A stretch of 52,752 nt of DNA from JADGHX01 sp035760965 (GCA_035760965.1 DASTRY010000074.1:1-52752), one strand, 5' to 3'; positions 33,111 to 41,526 are shown, counted from the stretch's first letter. The notes: generated by a model from the letters alone, not told the origin. Numbers and translations are program-made.

Positions 33111-34735
33111 ATCCGACAATGAACAGCGTGGCGCGTCCGGCAATGAATCCCCCTCAAACCCATCCGGATATCCACGCGGATCGGATTCTCATCCTCGACT
33201 TCGGCGCGCAGTACACGCAGCTCATCGCCCGGCGGGTGCGCGAAGCGGGCGTCTATTGCGAAATTCATCCCTGGGATATCTCCGACGAGGAAGTCCGCGC
33301 CTTCGAGCCGCGCGGAATCATCTTGAGCGGCGGTCCCGAATCGACCACGGACGCACAGCCGCCCAAGGCGCCGGACGTGGTGTTCACGCTCGGCGTGCCG
33401 GTGCTCGGCATCTGCTACGGCATGCAGACCATGGCGAAGCAGCTCGGCGGACGCACGGCGTTTTCGATGAAGCGGGAATTCGGCTATGCCGCTGTCCGGG
33501 CGGTCGCGCCATGCCGCCTGCTCGGCGACCTTGCGGATCGAGTCGACGAAGGCGGACGCTCCGTGCTCGACGTCTGGATGAGTCACGGCGACCACGTCGA
33601 CGCGCTTCCTGAAGGCTTTGTCGTTACCGCCGCGACGGACAGCGTGCCGCTCGCGGCGATGGCCGACGAGAAGCGCCGCTTCTACGGCGTGCAGTTCCAT
33701 CCCGAAGTCACGCACACCAAGCAGGGCGCGCGGTTGCTCGAACGTTTTGTGCGCGAGATCTGCGGGTGCGCGGATCGCTGGCGCGTCGGCAACATCATCG
33801 ACGATGCCATCGAGCGCGTGCGCGCGCAGGTGGGTAGCGGGAAGGTGCTGCTCGGCTTGTCCGGCGGCGTGGATTCGTCGGTCGTGGCGGCGCTGCTGCA
33901 CAAGGCGATCGGCGATCAGCTCGTGTGCGTGTTCGTCGATACCGGGCTGCTTCGTCTGAACGAAGGCGATGACGTGATGCGCACGTTCGCCGACCACCTC
34001 GGCGTGCGCGTGATCCGCGTGAACGCGGAAGAGCGCTTCCTCGCGGCGCTGCAAGGCGTCACGGACCCGGAGGCCAAGCGCAAGATCATCGGCAAGACCT
34101 TCATCGAGGTGTTCGACGAGGAGTCGCACAAGCTCGAGGGCATCGACTTCCTGGCGCAGGGCACGATCTATCCGGACGTCATCGAGTCCGCGGGCGCGCG
34201 CACGGGCAAGGCGCACGTCATCAAATCGCATCACAATGTCGGCGGGCTGCCGGCGAACATGCGCATGAAGCTCGTCGAGCCGCTGCGCGAGCTGTTCAAG
34301 GACGAGGTGCGCCGGCTCGGCGTGGAGCTCGGGCTGCCGAGCACGATGGTCTATCGACATCCGTTCCCGGGGCCGGGGCTCGGCGTACGCATCCTAGGCG
34401 AAGTGCGCAAGGAGTATGCGGACCTGCTGCGCAAGGCCGATCACATCTACATCGAAGAGCTGCGCAAGCACGATCTCTACGACAAGACGAGCCAGGCGTT
34501 CGCGGTGTTCCTGCCCGTGCGGTCCGTCGCCGTGATGGGCGACGGGCGCCGCTACGACTACGTGATCGCGCTGCGCGCCGTGGAGACCGTCGATTTCATG
34601 ACGGCGCACTGGGCGCGGCTGCCATACGACTTTCTGGATCACGTCTCGCGTCGCATCGTCAATGAGGTGGCGGGCGTGTCGCGCGTTGTCTACGACATCT
34701 CGGGAAAGCCGCCGGCGACGATCGAGTGGGAATAA
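33107..34735 (+). CDS. guaA: GMP synthase (glutamine-hydrolysing)
   Basis: Converts XMP to GMP. The N-terminal class I glutamine amidotransferase domain has the nucleophile Cys in GICYGMQTMAKQLGG and the His-Glu pair in QFHPEVTHT. The ATP pyrophosphatase P-loop is LSGGVDSSV, and the C-terminal dimerisation domain ends YDISGKPPATIEWE. The frame opens at GTG 33107 (GTGA overlap with guaB); in-frame ATGs at 33119 and 33143 are alternatives, and 33143 gives the length closest to E. coli (525). Confidence 0.96.
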   Translation: MNPTMNSVARPAMNPPQTHPDIHADRILILDFGAQYTQLIARRVREAGVYCEIHPWDISDEEVRAFEPRGIILSGGPESTTDAQPPKAPDVVFTLGVPVLGICYGMQTMAKQLGGRTAFSMKREFGYAAVRAVAPCRLLGDLADRVDEGGRSVLDVWMSHGDHVDALPEGFVVTAATDSVPLAAMADEKRRFYGVQFHPEVTHTKQGARLLERFVREICGCADRWRVGNIIDDAIERVRAQVGSGKVLLGLSGGVDSSVVAALLHKAIGDQLVCVFVDTGLLRLNEGDDVMRTFADHLGVRVIRVNAEERFLAALQGVTDPEAKRKIIGKTFIEVFDEESHKLEGIDFLAQGTIYPDVIESAGARTGKAHVIKSHHNVGGLPANMRMKLVEPLRELFKDEVRRLGVELGLPSTMVYRHPFPGPGLGVRILGEVRKEYADLLRKADHIYIEELRKHDLYDKTSQAFAVFLPVRSVAVMGDGRRYDYVIALRAVETVDFMTAHWARLPYDFLDHVSRRIVNEVAGVSRVVYDISGKPPATIEWE

Positions 34736-34788
34736 TTCTCAGCTTTTCGTGATCGACCACCAGCGCATTGCTGCGGTAAGCCGCTGCG

Positions 34789-34890
34789 CTAGAAGGACAG
34801 ATGCACATCCGGCGTGAGCTGAAAGTTCGGATTGAAGAGCCAGGCGGTCGCGTCGTCCTGGATTTTCACGCCCTCGATGTAACGGCCTCG
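34789..34890 (-). pseudogene. C-terminal remnant of an outer-membrane beta-barrel protein
   Basis: Directly after the stop of the next upstream minus-strand gene there is a 33-codon open stretch with no start codon. It reads RYIEGVKIQDDATAWL then FNPNFQLTPDVHLSF and ends with Phe. The alternating pattern and terminal Phe are the C-terminal signature of outer-membrane barrels; NPN-QLT-LSF resembles TonB-receptor or porin last strands. A TAA at 34891-34893 bounds it upstream. Best explained as what remains of a barrel gene lost by deletion or insertion. About 165 bases between guaA and the DUF operon otherwise hold nothing. Confidence 0.5.
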
Positions 34891-34901
34891 TTACGTGCGC
34901 A

Positions 34902-35768
34902 CTACTGCTGTTCGTAGAACTCCGGTGAAGGAGGTTCTGCCGGCAGGTCGGGCACGTCGTAGCCGCGTGTGCCATCCGCGCGGATCGGTCCCGGGCCGGG
35001 CCCGAGATGCTCGCGATCGATGTTGTTCTCGCTGCAAGAGTACTCCTTCAAGCTTTCACCGGGCCGGCCCAAGAGCCATGTGCGCGAGTACGTGAAGGGT
35101 TTCGTGTAGAACTTCGGATCGTCGACGGTGAGATCGAGGTGCAGATGGTTGGCGTCCGGTCGCGTCCAGCGCTCGATCGCGTGCATGGCGTCGCTCTGCG
35201 GGTTCGCGTTCTCATCGATCCAAATGTGCTGATCCTTGAAGCCGACCGAGTCGATGACGAGCGTGTCGCCCTCCCACCAGCCCAGCTTGTCGCCGAAGAA
35301 GGAGGGATCAGGGTCTTCGTCGTGCGCGCGCTTGGGGCCGATGGGGATCACGCGGAAATAGGTGTACATGTAGAGGAACGCCACTCGATCCTTGTGCTGG
35401 ATGATCTCGAAGGGCAGTGCGCTCGCGCTATGGCGCGGAATGCCGCCAATGATGCAGAGGGCTTCCGGATCGATCGTCTGCGTCAAGTTATGGTGAAGCG
35501 CGGCTTCGCCTGCGGGCGTCAACGGAAGCTTGAATCCCGGCAGATCCTTGCCGATGTTGCCGACCGGCCGGGTCGCGCGCGAGCCTTTCCAGAAGCCGCT
35601 GAAATCGGGTTTGCCGTCCGCGGTTCGCGGCGTGGGTTGCGGTGAGCCTTGGGGCTCGTCACCGAATAGGAGCGAGCCCTCGGACGCAGGTGGCGCGGCT
35701 GTCGCTGCATGGGCCGTCGCCGCCGTCATGAGTACGACCACGCTGAATGCAGAGAGCGCAGCTCTCAT
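34902..35768 (-). CDS. Exported protein of uncharacterised GKPDFSGFW family
   Basis: A 288-residue protein with a clear signal peptide (about 1-21, ending AHA). The mature part begins with the TADGKPDFSGFW motif and has WWEGDTLVIDSVGFKD, SDAMHAIERWTRPDANHLHLDLTVDDPKFYTKPFTYSRTW. These blocks recur in a family of secreted hypothetical proteins of soil bacteria that has no established function. The ATG at 35768 has AAGGAG upstream. It is the last gene of a four-gene minus-strand operon with two DUF6644 proteins and DUF6152, 11 bases after the preceding gene. A periplasmic binding or enzymatic role is possible but cannot be assigned. Confidence 0.8.
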   Translation of the reverse strand: MRAALSAFSVVVLMTAATAHAATAAPPASEGSLLFGDEPQGSPQPTPRTADGKPDFSGFWKGSRATRPVGNIGKDLPGFKLPLTPAGEAALHHNLTQTIDPEALCIIGGIPRHSASALPFEIIQHKDRVAFLYMYTYFRVIPIGPKRAHDEDPDPSFFGDKLGWWEGDTLVIDSVGFKDQHIWIDENANPQSDAMHAIERWTRPDANHLHLDLTVDDPKFYTKPFTYSRTWLLGRPGESLKEYSCSENNIDREHLGPGPGPIRADGTRGYDVPDLPAEPPSPEFYEQQ

Positions 35769-35779
35769 CGAGATTCTCC

Positions 35780-36238
35780 TTACAGCAAGCCGATCGCTCG
35801 TCCGGCGAGACCTACGCCGAGCCAGAGCAGTGCAGAGATGACGATGGCCACGCGCGTCGGTTGTGAGCCACGCTGCAACGCGCGGTACACATGCAGCCCA
35901 GACAAGATCGCGGCAAGGAGCAGCGCCATTTTCAAGCGGAAGGCCGCATTGGCGTAGTAACGCAATGGACCATCCGCAACCAGCAGTACCCCAGAGGCGA
36001 TCAGTGTCACGAGCCCGGCGCTCAGCAACGCCACGAGACCCCGAGCGAGCACGCCGAGCGGTTGATCGGGGAGGATCACGCCGACTGCTCGCAAGCCTAG
36101 TATCAGAACAGCGCCGCCCAGCAGTGCGAGGCCGAGCAAATGAACGACTTCCACACTCGCGAAGGCCCACGTCGCACCCTGCATGAACCGGCCAGCCGCC
36201 GAGTCTCCAAGCCACGAGAAGAGGGGAAGCAGCGACAT
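35780..36238 (-). CDS. DUF6644-like integral membrane protein (copy B)
   Basis: A 152-residue protein with four membrane helices; the pattern EVVHLLGLALLGGAVLILGLRAVGV...YYANAAFRLKMALLL is shared with the upstream gene product, so the two are paralogues. The conserved His of VHLLG and the Asn-Ala-Ala-Phe-Arg-Lys block are shared. It starts three bases after the upstream stop. Function unknown; the conserved histidine in a helix could bind haem or a metal, but that is speculation. Confidence 0.72.
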   Translation of the reverse strand: MSLLPLFSWLGDSAAGRFMQGATWAFASVEVVHLLGLALLGGAVLILGLRAVGVILPDQPLGVLARGLVALLSAGLVTLIASGVLLVADGPLRYYANAAFRLKMALLLAAILSGLHVYRALQRGSQPTRVAIVISALLWLGVGLAGRAIGLL

Positions 36239-36241
36239 CGC

Positions 36242-36742
36242 TCAGTGCCGGTTCAGATAGGCAATTGCGCGCCCGGACGCGATGACGCCGCTCCAGAGAA
36301 ATAACGAGACGAACGCAGCGAAACGCGCACGTGCTGGCGAATGCGGACTCGAGCCCCAGGCCTCGACGCTTTTGAACACCGTACTGTGGAAGGCCACGAC
36401 GTTCAGCGCGAGCAGGGCCAGCAGCAGCAGCTTTATGCGAAATGCGGCGTTCGAGTAGAGAGTCGCAGCCTGCGCGGCGAATAGCAGCGCCCCGCTCACG
36501 AACATCACGATGAATCCGCACCAGGTCAGGCGAATCAGCGGCCGCGCGATGCGCGCGACCGGAGCCTGCGTCAGCACACCACCGAGCAGTCGAACATCCA
36601 CGACGCTGATTGTTCCGAGCACGGCCGTGATGCCGAGCACGTGGACAGTCTCGATCACCGAGTACGCGTTCTCGGACTCACGAATCGAGGTCGAGAGTGG
36701 CAGCTCATGCAGCCACTCGCAAATCCGTAGCAACGGGCTCAT
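36242..36742 (-). CDS. DUF6644-like integral membrane protein (copy A)
   Basis: A 166-residue four-helix membrane protein, paralogous to its downstream neighbour. Shared features are IETVHVLGITAVLGTISVVDVRLLG and LYSNAAFRIKLLLLALL. The ATG overlaps the stop of the DUF6152 gene by four bases, so the genes are translationally coupled. The repeated pairing of two related helical bundles suggests a heterodimer in the inner membrane. Confidence 0.72.
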   Translation of the reverse strand: MSPLLRICEWLHELPLSTSIRESENAYSVIETVHVLGITAVLGTISVVDVRLLGGVLTQAPVARIARPLIRLTWCGFIVMFVSGALLFAAQAATLYSNAAFRIKLLLLALLALNVVAFHSTVFKSVEAWGSSPHSPARARFAAFVSLFLWSGVIASGRAIAYLNRH

Positions 36743-37173
36743 TTGCCGACCGGCTTCTCACCCGTCGGCTTCTCACCCGTCGGCTTGTCTCCCGGGCCAC
36801 CGTCGCCAGGCGAGCCGCCGTACACCGTGCGCCCGTCCGGCAACGTCACGCGCCGCGCATCGATGAAGTGTGAGCCATCCTTCGCGAGGTAACCGTCGAC
36901 GATCAGCTTGTCACCCAGCTTGATGTCGCCCCTCTTCCAGCCGCGGCGCGAAAGCGCTCCCGGGTTGCCGGTCTCGCACGCCCAGTTCGTCACGTTCCCT
37001 TTCGAGTCGGTGACGTCGAGGTAGAAGTACGAGTGCGGATTGGTCCACTCGATCTTGGTGATCTTGCCCACGATGCGTGCCGGCTTGTTCGCATCGAACT
37101 CTGCTGCGAATGAATGATGGGCTTGCACGGGCAGCGCCGTGACGGCCAGTAGAGCGAGAAACGCGCGTGTCAC
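36739..37173 (-). CDS. DUF6152-like exported protein
   Basis: A 144-residue protein with a signal peptide (about 1-18) followed by the diagnostic HHSFAAEFDANKPARIVGKITKIEWTNPHSYFYLDV, an OB-fold-like beta domain containing NWACETGNPGALSRRGWKRGD, and a tail of repeated GEKPTG units. GTG start at 37173 with AAGGAG seven to eight bases upstream. First gene of the four-gene operon. The N-terminal His-His after signal cleavage is conserved in this group and might bind metal; no function is established. Confidence 0.78.
   Translation of the reverse strand: MTRAFLALLAVTALPVQAHHSFAAEFDANKPARIVGKITKIEWTNPHSYFYLDVTDSKGNVTNWACETGNPGALSRRGWKRGDIKLGDKLIVDGYLAKDGSHFIDARRVTLPDGRTVYGGSPGDGGPGDKPTGEKPTGEKPVGK
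36751..36795 (-). repeat. 15-bp tandem repeat in the DUF6152 gene tail
   Basis: CGGCTTCTCACCCGT occurs at 36751-36765 and 36766-36780, and a degenerate third copy at 36781-36795. Encodes GEKPT-type pentapeptide repeats at the C-terminus. Confidence 0.85.
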
Positions 37174-37233
37174 ATCGCACTCCTTGTTCGGCTTCGAGCG
37201 GCAATTATGCGTCGACGTACGGCGGCGCGCGCG

Positions 37234-37265
37234 AACGAAGTCTGATGCGGGTATAGAACTTCGTT
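37234..37265 (-). promoter_or_regulatory. Inverted repeat over the DUF6152 operon promoter
   Basis: AACGAAGT (37234-37241) and its exact reverse complement ACTTCGTT (37258-37265) flank a -10-like TATACC (minus strand, about 37250-37255), roughly 60-90 bases before the GTG start. This is the expected place for a repressor operator. Nothing else recognisable was seen in the 346-base gap between this operon and the TonB receptor. Confidence 0.45.
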
Positions 37266-37519
37266 ATGAGACGTGAGCGCTCGACTGCGCGGTCACGCAC
37301 CTCGAACGATCGTGAAACCGTAATGTCACTGAGCGCCGGTTAACGGTGCTGGCGTGGACCGCCGGCGTCTGCGGCATTCCCGTTTGGGTGTATGGGCTGC
37401 TGGTCGTGATCCAAGCATTTCGCTCACTCATCTGCGCTTCTTTGCGGAGCATCGGGCAGACGATGACTCCCCCATGCGCACGAACGTAGTCGAAGCGGGC
37501 GCGGTGTCGAATGAACGTG

Positions 37520-39814
37520 TCACAACTCGGCTGACAGCGTCAGTTGCACGGTGCGCGCCGGGCCAGGGCGAAAGAACGCCGGCGTGTTGACGGTCGTCGT
37601 GATCGTGCCGAGATAGTCCTTGTCGAAGATGTTGTCGACGTTGATGCGCGCCTTGAGTGCCTTGAACGGCCCCGCGTTGAACCCCTCACCGAAGTCCACG
37701 TACGCGTTGTAGACCGTGTAGCCGGGCACGCTCTCGCTGTTGATGAAGTTCGTCTGCCGCGAGCTGATGTGGCGCACCGAGATATTGAGCACCGTCGCGG
37801 GGAGCGCCTCGACGGTGACGCCTCCTTGGATGAGCCATTCCGGAAAGTCCGGCACGCGTTTGCCTTTGATCGCGAACGTTGCGAAGGAGTCTTCGAATTT
37901 CGCCGTGTTGTGCGCGACGTTACTGTTGAAGTACACCTTGCCGCCCAGCGCGGTCGGCTTCCATTGACCACTCAGCTCGCCGCCGTACGCTTTTACGCCG
38001 CCCACATTCTGATAGAAGGTCTCGGTCGTCGTGGTTCCGGGAACGATCGATGCGAAAGATTGCAGCCGATTGTCGAACCGCGTGCCGTACGCCACGAGTG
38101 ACGCGTTGAAGGTCTCGCGATTCGCACGAACCCCGATTTCCACGTTCTTGGCGCGCTCCGCCTCGGGACCCGGAACGAGTGGGCTCGCTGCCGAGAACAC
38201 ATCGTCCGCGCCGCGCGGTAGAGCCAGGTTCTCCGAATAGGACGCGAACAGCTGATCGCGCGGATTCAGCGCGAGTACCAGGCCCACTTGCGGCAAGAAG
38301 TTGTCCTTCCAGTTATCGCGGATCGTCGGCCGGCGACTCGCGATGTAGTCCCCCGGGTTGCGATAGCCCGCGATCTCGTAGTCGATGTCGATCGCTTTGG
38401 CACCGATCTCGAGCTTCAGGCGATCGTCCAACAGCGAGATCGCGTCCTTGAGGAAGAGCTCGCGCGTCTTACGCGTCGAGACGTAGTCGCGTTGCAGGTG
38501 AACGGGTTCGTCGAGCAGCGGGAAGGTCGAGGGATCGCCGTTGAACTGGTTGTAGCGGGCCTGCGTGCGGTGATACACGTCCTTCTCGCCCCATGCCCCA
38601 GCGGAGAACGTATTAGCGCCGAGACGGTACTCCAGCCGCGCCGTGACGCCTTTGCGATCGCCACCGACCGTCGAGAGCCCATACTGCAGGCCTTTCGGTG
38701 CAGTGAGCCCGGGAACGATTAGCCGCTCGGCGTTGTAGCTCGCGAGCGAAGTGGCGTACGCCTCCGGCGAGACACCATAGCCGTCCTTGTCTTCGTAGTA
38801 GGCGGTTGCATGCAGCCGGAGCGAATCGGTGAACGGCGTCGTGAGGTTCAATCCGACCAATTTGTCCTGTCTGCTGTTGATCGCTTGCTTGTAGTACTGA
38901 TTGTAGGCGGCGTTCGAGAACTGCACGCCGGGCGTGGTCTGCGGCAGGACGGGCACAAAATCCAAATAGGCGAACTCGCGACCCGAGCGGCCGAACACAT
39001 CGCCGGCCGTGCCTCGATACTGTGCCAGGGTGATCGACGGCGAGTCGTAGTCGAAGTAGTCGTTGTACACGGCTTGCAACGAGAGCTCGCTCTCGCCGAC
39101 TCGATAACGCGCTTTGCCTTCGACGTGATCGCGCGAGATCGTGCCGGGCCCGCGCCACAAATCACCGCGAATGCGTGAGCCGCTGAGATACGCGGCGAAG
39201 TTGCCGAGCTCGCCCGTCTCGATTCGCGCGAACGTTCTCCGGAGCGAGTCGCTGCCGAAGGTCTGACTGGCCTTGAGCCCGAAGTGATCGGACGGCGCTT
39301 GCGTGAGATAGCTCACGATGGGTCCCAGCGAGGCGTAACTCGCGAGCGAGACGTCACCCGCGCCTGCCGAGGCAGAAACGGTCTGCAGGTTCTCGTTGTC
39401 GACGTAACGATAGATCGGGCTGCCGCCGAACTGATCGCTGCGCCCCATCGGAATGCCGTCGAGCAAGAATCCGATCTGCTGAAAGTTGAAGGCTCGCACC
39501 GAGACCGAGTTGCCGAACTCGTACATCCCGAGCGCATCGTTCGCTTGCACGTTGAAGCCGGGCAGGGACTCGAGCATCTTCAGTCCGGTGATGCCGGAAG
39601 GCGCGGACAGCAACGCAGCGCTCGTGATCGCAACCGTCGCGGTCGCATGGTCGGTGCCAATGGCCGTGCGCGCCTCCGAGACGCGCGCGCCGGTGACGAC
39701 GACCTCTGCGACATCGGTATTGGTCGGCTGTTGTTGAGCGTCGGCGCGCGTTGCGATGAGCACGGCAGACGTTGCGGCGAGCGCGAGGCCGGCCGCGATG
39801 TCGAGCTTCGACAT
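37520..39814 (-). CDS. TonB-dependent outer-membrane receptor
   Basis: A 764-residue receptor: signal peptide 1-26 (ending ADA), a TonB-box-like TDVAEVVVTGARVS, a plug domain with LLDGIPMGRSD and the EN-LQTVSASAGAGDVSLASYASLGP block, then a 22-strand barrel. The barrel has typical late motifs (AERAKNVEIGVRANRETFNASLVAYGTRFDNRLQ, NVGGVKAYGGELSGQW, NVDNIFDKDYLGTI). The last residue is Leu rather than Phe. The ATG at 39814 has GGAG upstream; a frame upstream to 39952 lacks signal-peptide character. Substrate unknown (siderophore, vitamin, oligosaccharide or hydrophobic compound). Divergent from the LanC-like gene across a palindromic control region. Confidence 0.93.
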   Translation of the reverse strand: MSKLDIAAGLALAATSAVLIATRADAQQQPTNTDVAEVVVTGARVSEARTAIGTDHATATVAITSAALLSAPSGITGLKMLESLPGFNVQANDALGMYEFGNSVSVRAFNFQQIGFLLDGIPMGRSDQFGGSPIYRYVDNENLQTVSASAGAGDVSLASYASLGPIVSYLTQAPSDHFGLKASQTFGSDSLRRTFARIETGELGNFAAYLSGSRIRGDLWRGPGTISRDHVEGKARYRVGESELSLQAVYNDYFDYDSPSITLAQYRGTAGDVFGRSGREFAYLDFVPVLPQTTPGVQFSNAAYNQYYKQAINSRQDKLVGLNLTTPFTDSLRLHATAYYEDKDGYGVSPEAYATSLASYNAERLIVPGLTAPKGLQYGLSTVGGDRKGVTARLEYRLGANTFSAGAWGEKDVYHRTQARYNQFNGDPSTFPLLDEPVHLQRDYVSTRKTRELFLKDAISLLDDRLKLEIGAKAIDIDYEIAGYRNPGDYIASRRPTIRDNWKDNFLPQVGLVLALNPRDQLFASYSENLALPRGADDVFSAASPLVPGPEAERAKNVEIGVRANRETFNASLVAYGTRFDNRLQSFASIVPGTTTTETFYQNVGGVKAYGGELSGQWKPTALGGKVYFNSNVAHNTAKFEDSFATFAIKGKRVPDFPEWLIQGGVTVEALPATVLNISVRHISSRQTNFINSESVPGYTVYNAYVDFGEGFNAGPFKALKARINVDNIFDKDYLGTITTTVNTPAFFRPGPARTVQLTLSAEL

Positions 39815-39852
39815 GGATATCGCTCCAGGGATACTGGGGCCAAAAGCTAGAG

Positions 39853-39975
39853 CGTGCCGGTCAAGGGTGGAAAAGAAATTTTCCGCATGGAATCCGACAG
39901 AATCGGCATGAGCCGGGGCATCGATCGAAAAGTCATCTTGCCATGCGGACAAGTGATTTCGACGTGACCGGCACG
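39853..39975. promoter_or_regulatory. Nested palindromes between the TonB receptor and the LanC-like gene
   Basis: Outer arms CGTGCCGGTCA (39853-39863) and TGACCGGCACG (39965-39975) are an exact 11-bp inverted repeat. Inner arms CCGCATGG (39883-39890) and CCATGCGG (39941-39948) are an exact 8-bp inverted repeat with almost the same centre (39914 versus 39915.5). That centre lies close to the midpoint of the 215-base divergent region. A TAGAAT at 39981-39986 with TTCGAC 17 bases upstream may be the plus-strand promoter. The symmetry suggests one regulator controlling both genes. Confidence 0.6.
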
Positions 39976-40029
39976 GCTCCTAGAATTTCCTCGCGCTGAA
40001 ATGTGCGTGCGCCTCGCGCGGTGAAATTC

Positions 40030-41526
40030 ATGAACATCCGTCTCCCCCATGCTCACGGCTTTACACGTCGTGAGTTCCTTGCCAAGAGCACAGTCTCCGC
40101 CGCGGTGTTGCCCGCCATCGCGGGTTTCAGTCCGTCGGTGGAGGCGGCGAGCAAGTCCTCACCGGCAGCGTTCGCGCCCTCGACAGATTTCCTCGAAACG
40201 GCGCGGAGCACGGCGCAATGGATCGATACCGTGCGCCGTGACGACGCGCGCGGTGCTTGGTGGTTGCCCGATCCGGATCACCCAGAGCGTCAAACGACTG
40301 TCTCAGCAGCGAATGCGATCTACTCTGGTAGCGCAGGTACCGTGCTGTTCTTCTTGCAACTCGCCGATGTCACAGGTGACGCGACATATCGCGAGCGCGC
40401 GCGGCAGGGTGCCTCGTATCTCGCAGCGACATGGAGAGATCTTCTCGGTCAACCCGAAGGCGGTGTGTTGTCCGGGAAAGGTCTGAATCTTTCTCTCTAC
40501 GGAGGGCTGAGCGGTACCGCCTTCGTCTTGCACCAGACTGCGAGTGCCACGGGAGACGCGCAACTCTTGCAGGCGAGTCGTGATGCGACCGACGCGGTGG
40601 TCGGCGCGGCTCGAGCCGCTGGCACAGGACTGGCGTGGTCAGGCGCACCCGGAATCGCGGCCGACGGTAGCATCGTGCTTTATCTGCTCTACGCTGCGCG
40701 GGCTTTCGACGAGCCCCGTTATTTGGAGACCGCACGCAAGGCCGCCGACCACATTCTCGAGCTCGCTATCAACGATCCGCGCGGTGGCTCGAGCTGGCGC
40801 GGCTTCCCGCCGCTTCGCGGTCTTCCGCAAGACGCCTACTTCCCGAACTTCGAGGGCGGAACGGCCGGGGTCGCGTTCATTCTCGCGCGCGTGTACGACG
40901 CGACTCGGCAGGAGAAGTATCTCGCCGCCGCCAAGCAAGGCGCGTTGCATCTCACGCGCATCGCTACCGTGCGCGGCGACGCGGCGCTCATTCCATACCG
41001 TTTTCCTGATCTGCCCGATCTCTACTATCTCGGCTTTTGTCACGGTCCTGCGGGCACGGCGCGCACGTTCTACGAGCTTCACCGAATCACGCGCGAGCGC
41101 GAGTATCAGCAGTGGACCGAGCGGCTCGCGCGCGGCGTCATCGAGAGCGGCGTTCCCGAGAACCTCACCCCCGGTTTCTGGAATGTCGCGTGCCAGTGCT
41201 GCGGATCGGCGGGCGAAGTCGATTTCTTTCTCGGTTTGTGGGCGGCTTCGGGCCGCCAGGAATACCTGGACTTCGCTCAGCGCGTGGCACGTCATCTCGT
41301 CAGTCATGCCAGCAACATCGACGGAAAGGGCGCACGCTGGTATCAGGCCTGGACACGCGTGAAGCCTTGGGATGTGAATGCCGAGACGGGCTACTCCGTC
41401 GGCGCTTCGGGAATCGGTTCGGCGCTGCTTCACGCTCATGTCGCAGCGAAGGGTCGGTATCGAGCAATACTGCTTCCAGACAATCCTTTTCCGTCATCCC
41501 GCGAAGGTCGCGAGCACACCGCCTAG
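40030..41526 (+). CDS. Tat-exported lanthionine synthetase C (LanC)-like protein
   Basis: A 498-residue protein. A twin-arginine signal (FTRREFLAK, Arg13-Arg14, then a hydrophobic run ending near residue 40) directs it to the periplasm folded. The mature part is an alpha/alpha barrel with LanC-type Gly-rich repeats: YSGSAGTVLFFLQL, YGGLSGTAFVLHQ, EGGTAGVAFILARV, CHGPAGTARTFYEL, CCGSAGEVDFFLGL, VGASGIGSALLH. Two zinc-site regions are visible: FCHG (Cys337) and CQCCG (Cys388, Cys390, Cys391). In canonical LanC the second site is Cys-His-Gly, so His is replaced by Cys here, and the catalytic-region GxAHG has become FEGG. Start ATG 40030 (GTG 40021 possible). Whether it makes thioethers, or uses the fold for another reaction, is unknown. 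Confidence 0.82.
   Translation: MNIRLPHAHGFTRREFLAKSTVSAAVLPAIAGFSPSVEAASKSSPAAFAPSTDFLETARSTAQWIDTVRRDDARGAWWLPDPDHPERQTTVSAANAIYSGSAGTVLFFLQLADVTGDATYRERARQGASYLAATWRDLLGQPEGGVLSGKGLNLSLYGGLSGTAFVLHQTASATGDAQLLQASRDATDAVVGAARAAGTGLAWSGAPGIAADGSIVLYLLYAARAFDEPRYLETARKAADHILELAINDPRGGSSWRGFPPLRGLPQDAYFPNFEGGTAGVAFILARVYDATRQEKYLAAAKQGALHLTRIATVRGDAALIPYRFPDLPDLYYLGFCHGPAGTARTFYELHRITREREYQQWTERLARGVIESGVPENLTPGFWNVACQCCGSAGEVDFFLGLWAASGRQEYLDFAQRVARHLVSHASNIDGKGARWYQAWTRVKPWDVNAETGYSVGASGIGSALLHAHVAAKGRYRAILLPDNPFPSSREGREHTA

Noticed and set aside
34768..34794. Terminator after guaA (AGCGCA...TGCGCT)
   Set aside because: Arms pair only with a large bulge and no T-run follows on either strand.
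39853..39986. Sigma-54 promoter in the TonB/LanC divergent region (GGCACG)
   Set aside because: The GC of the -12 element is missing on the plus strand and off by one base on the minus strand.
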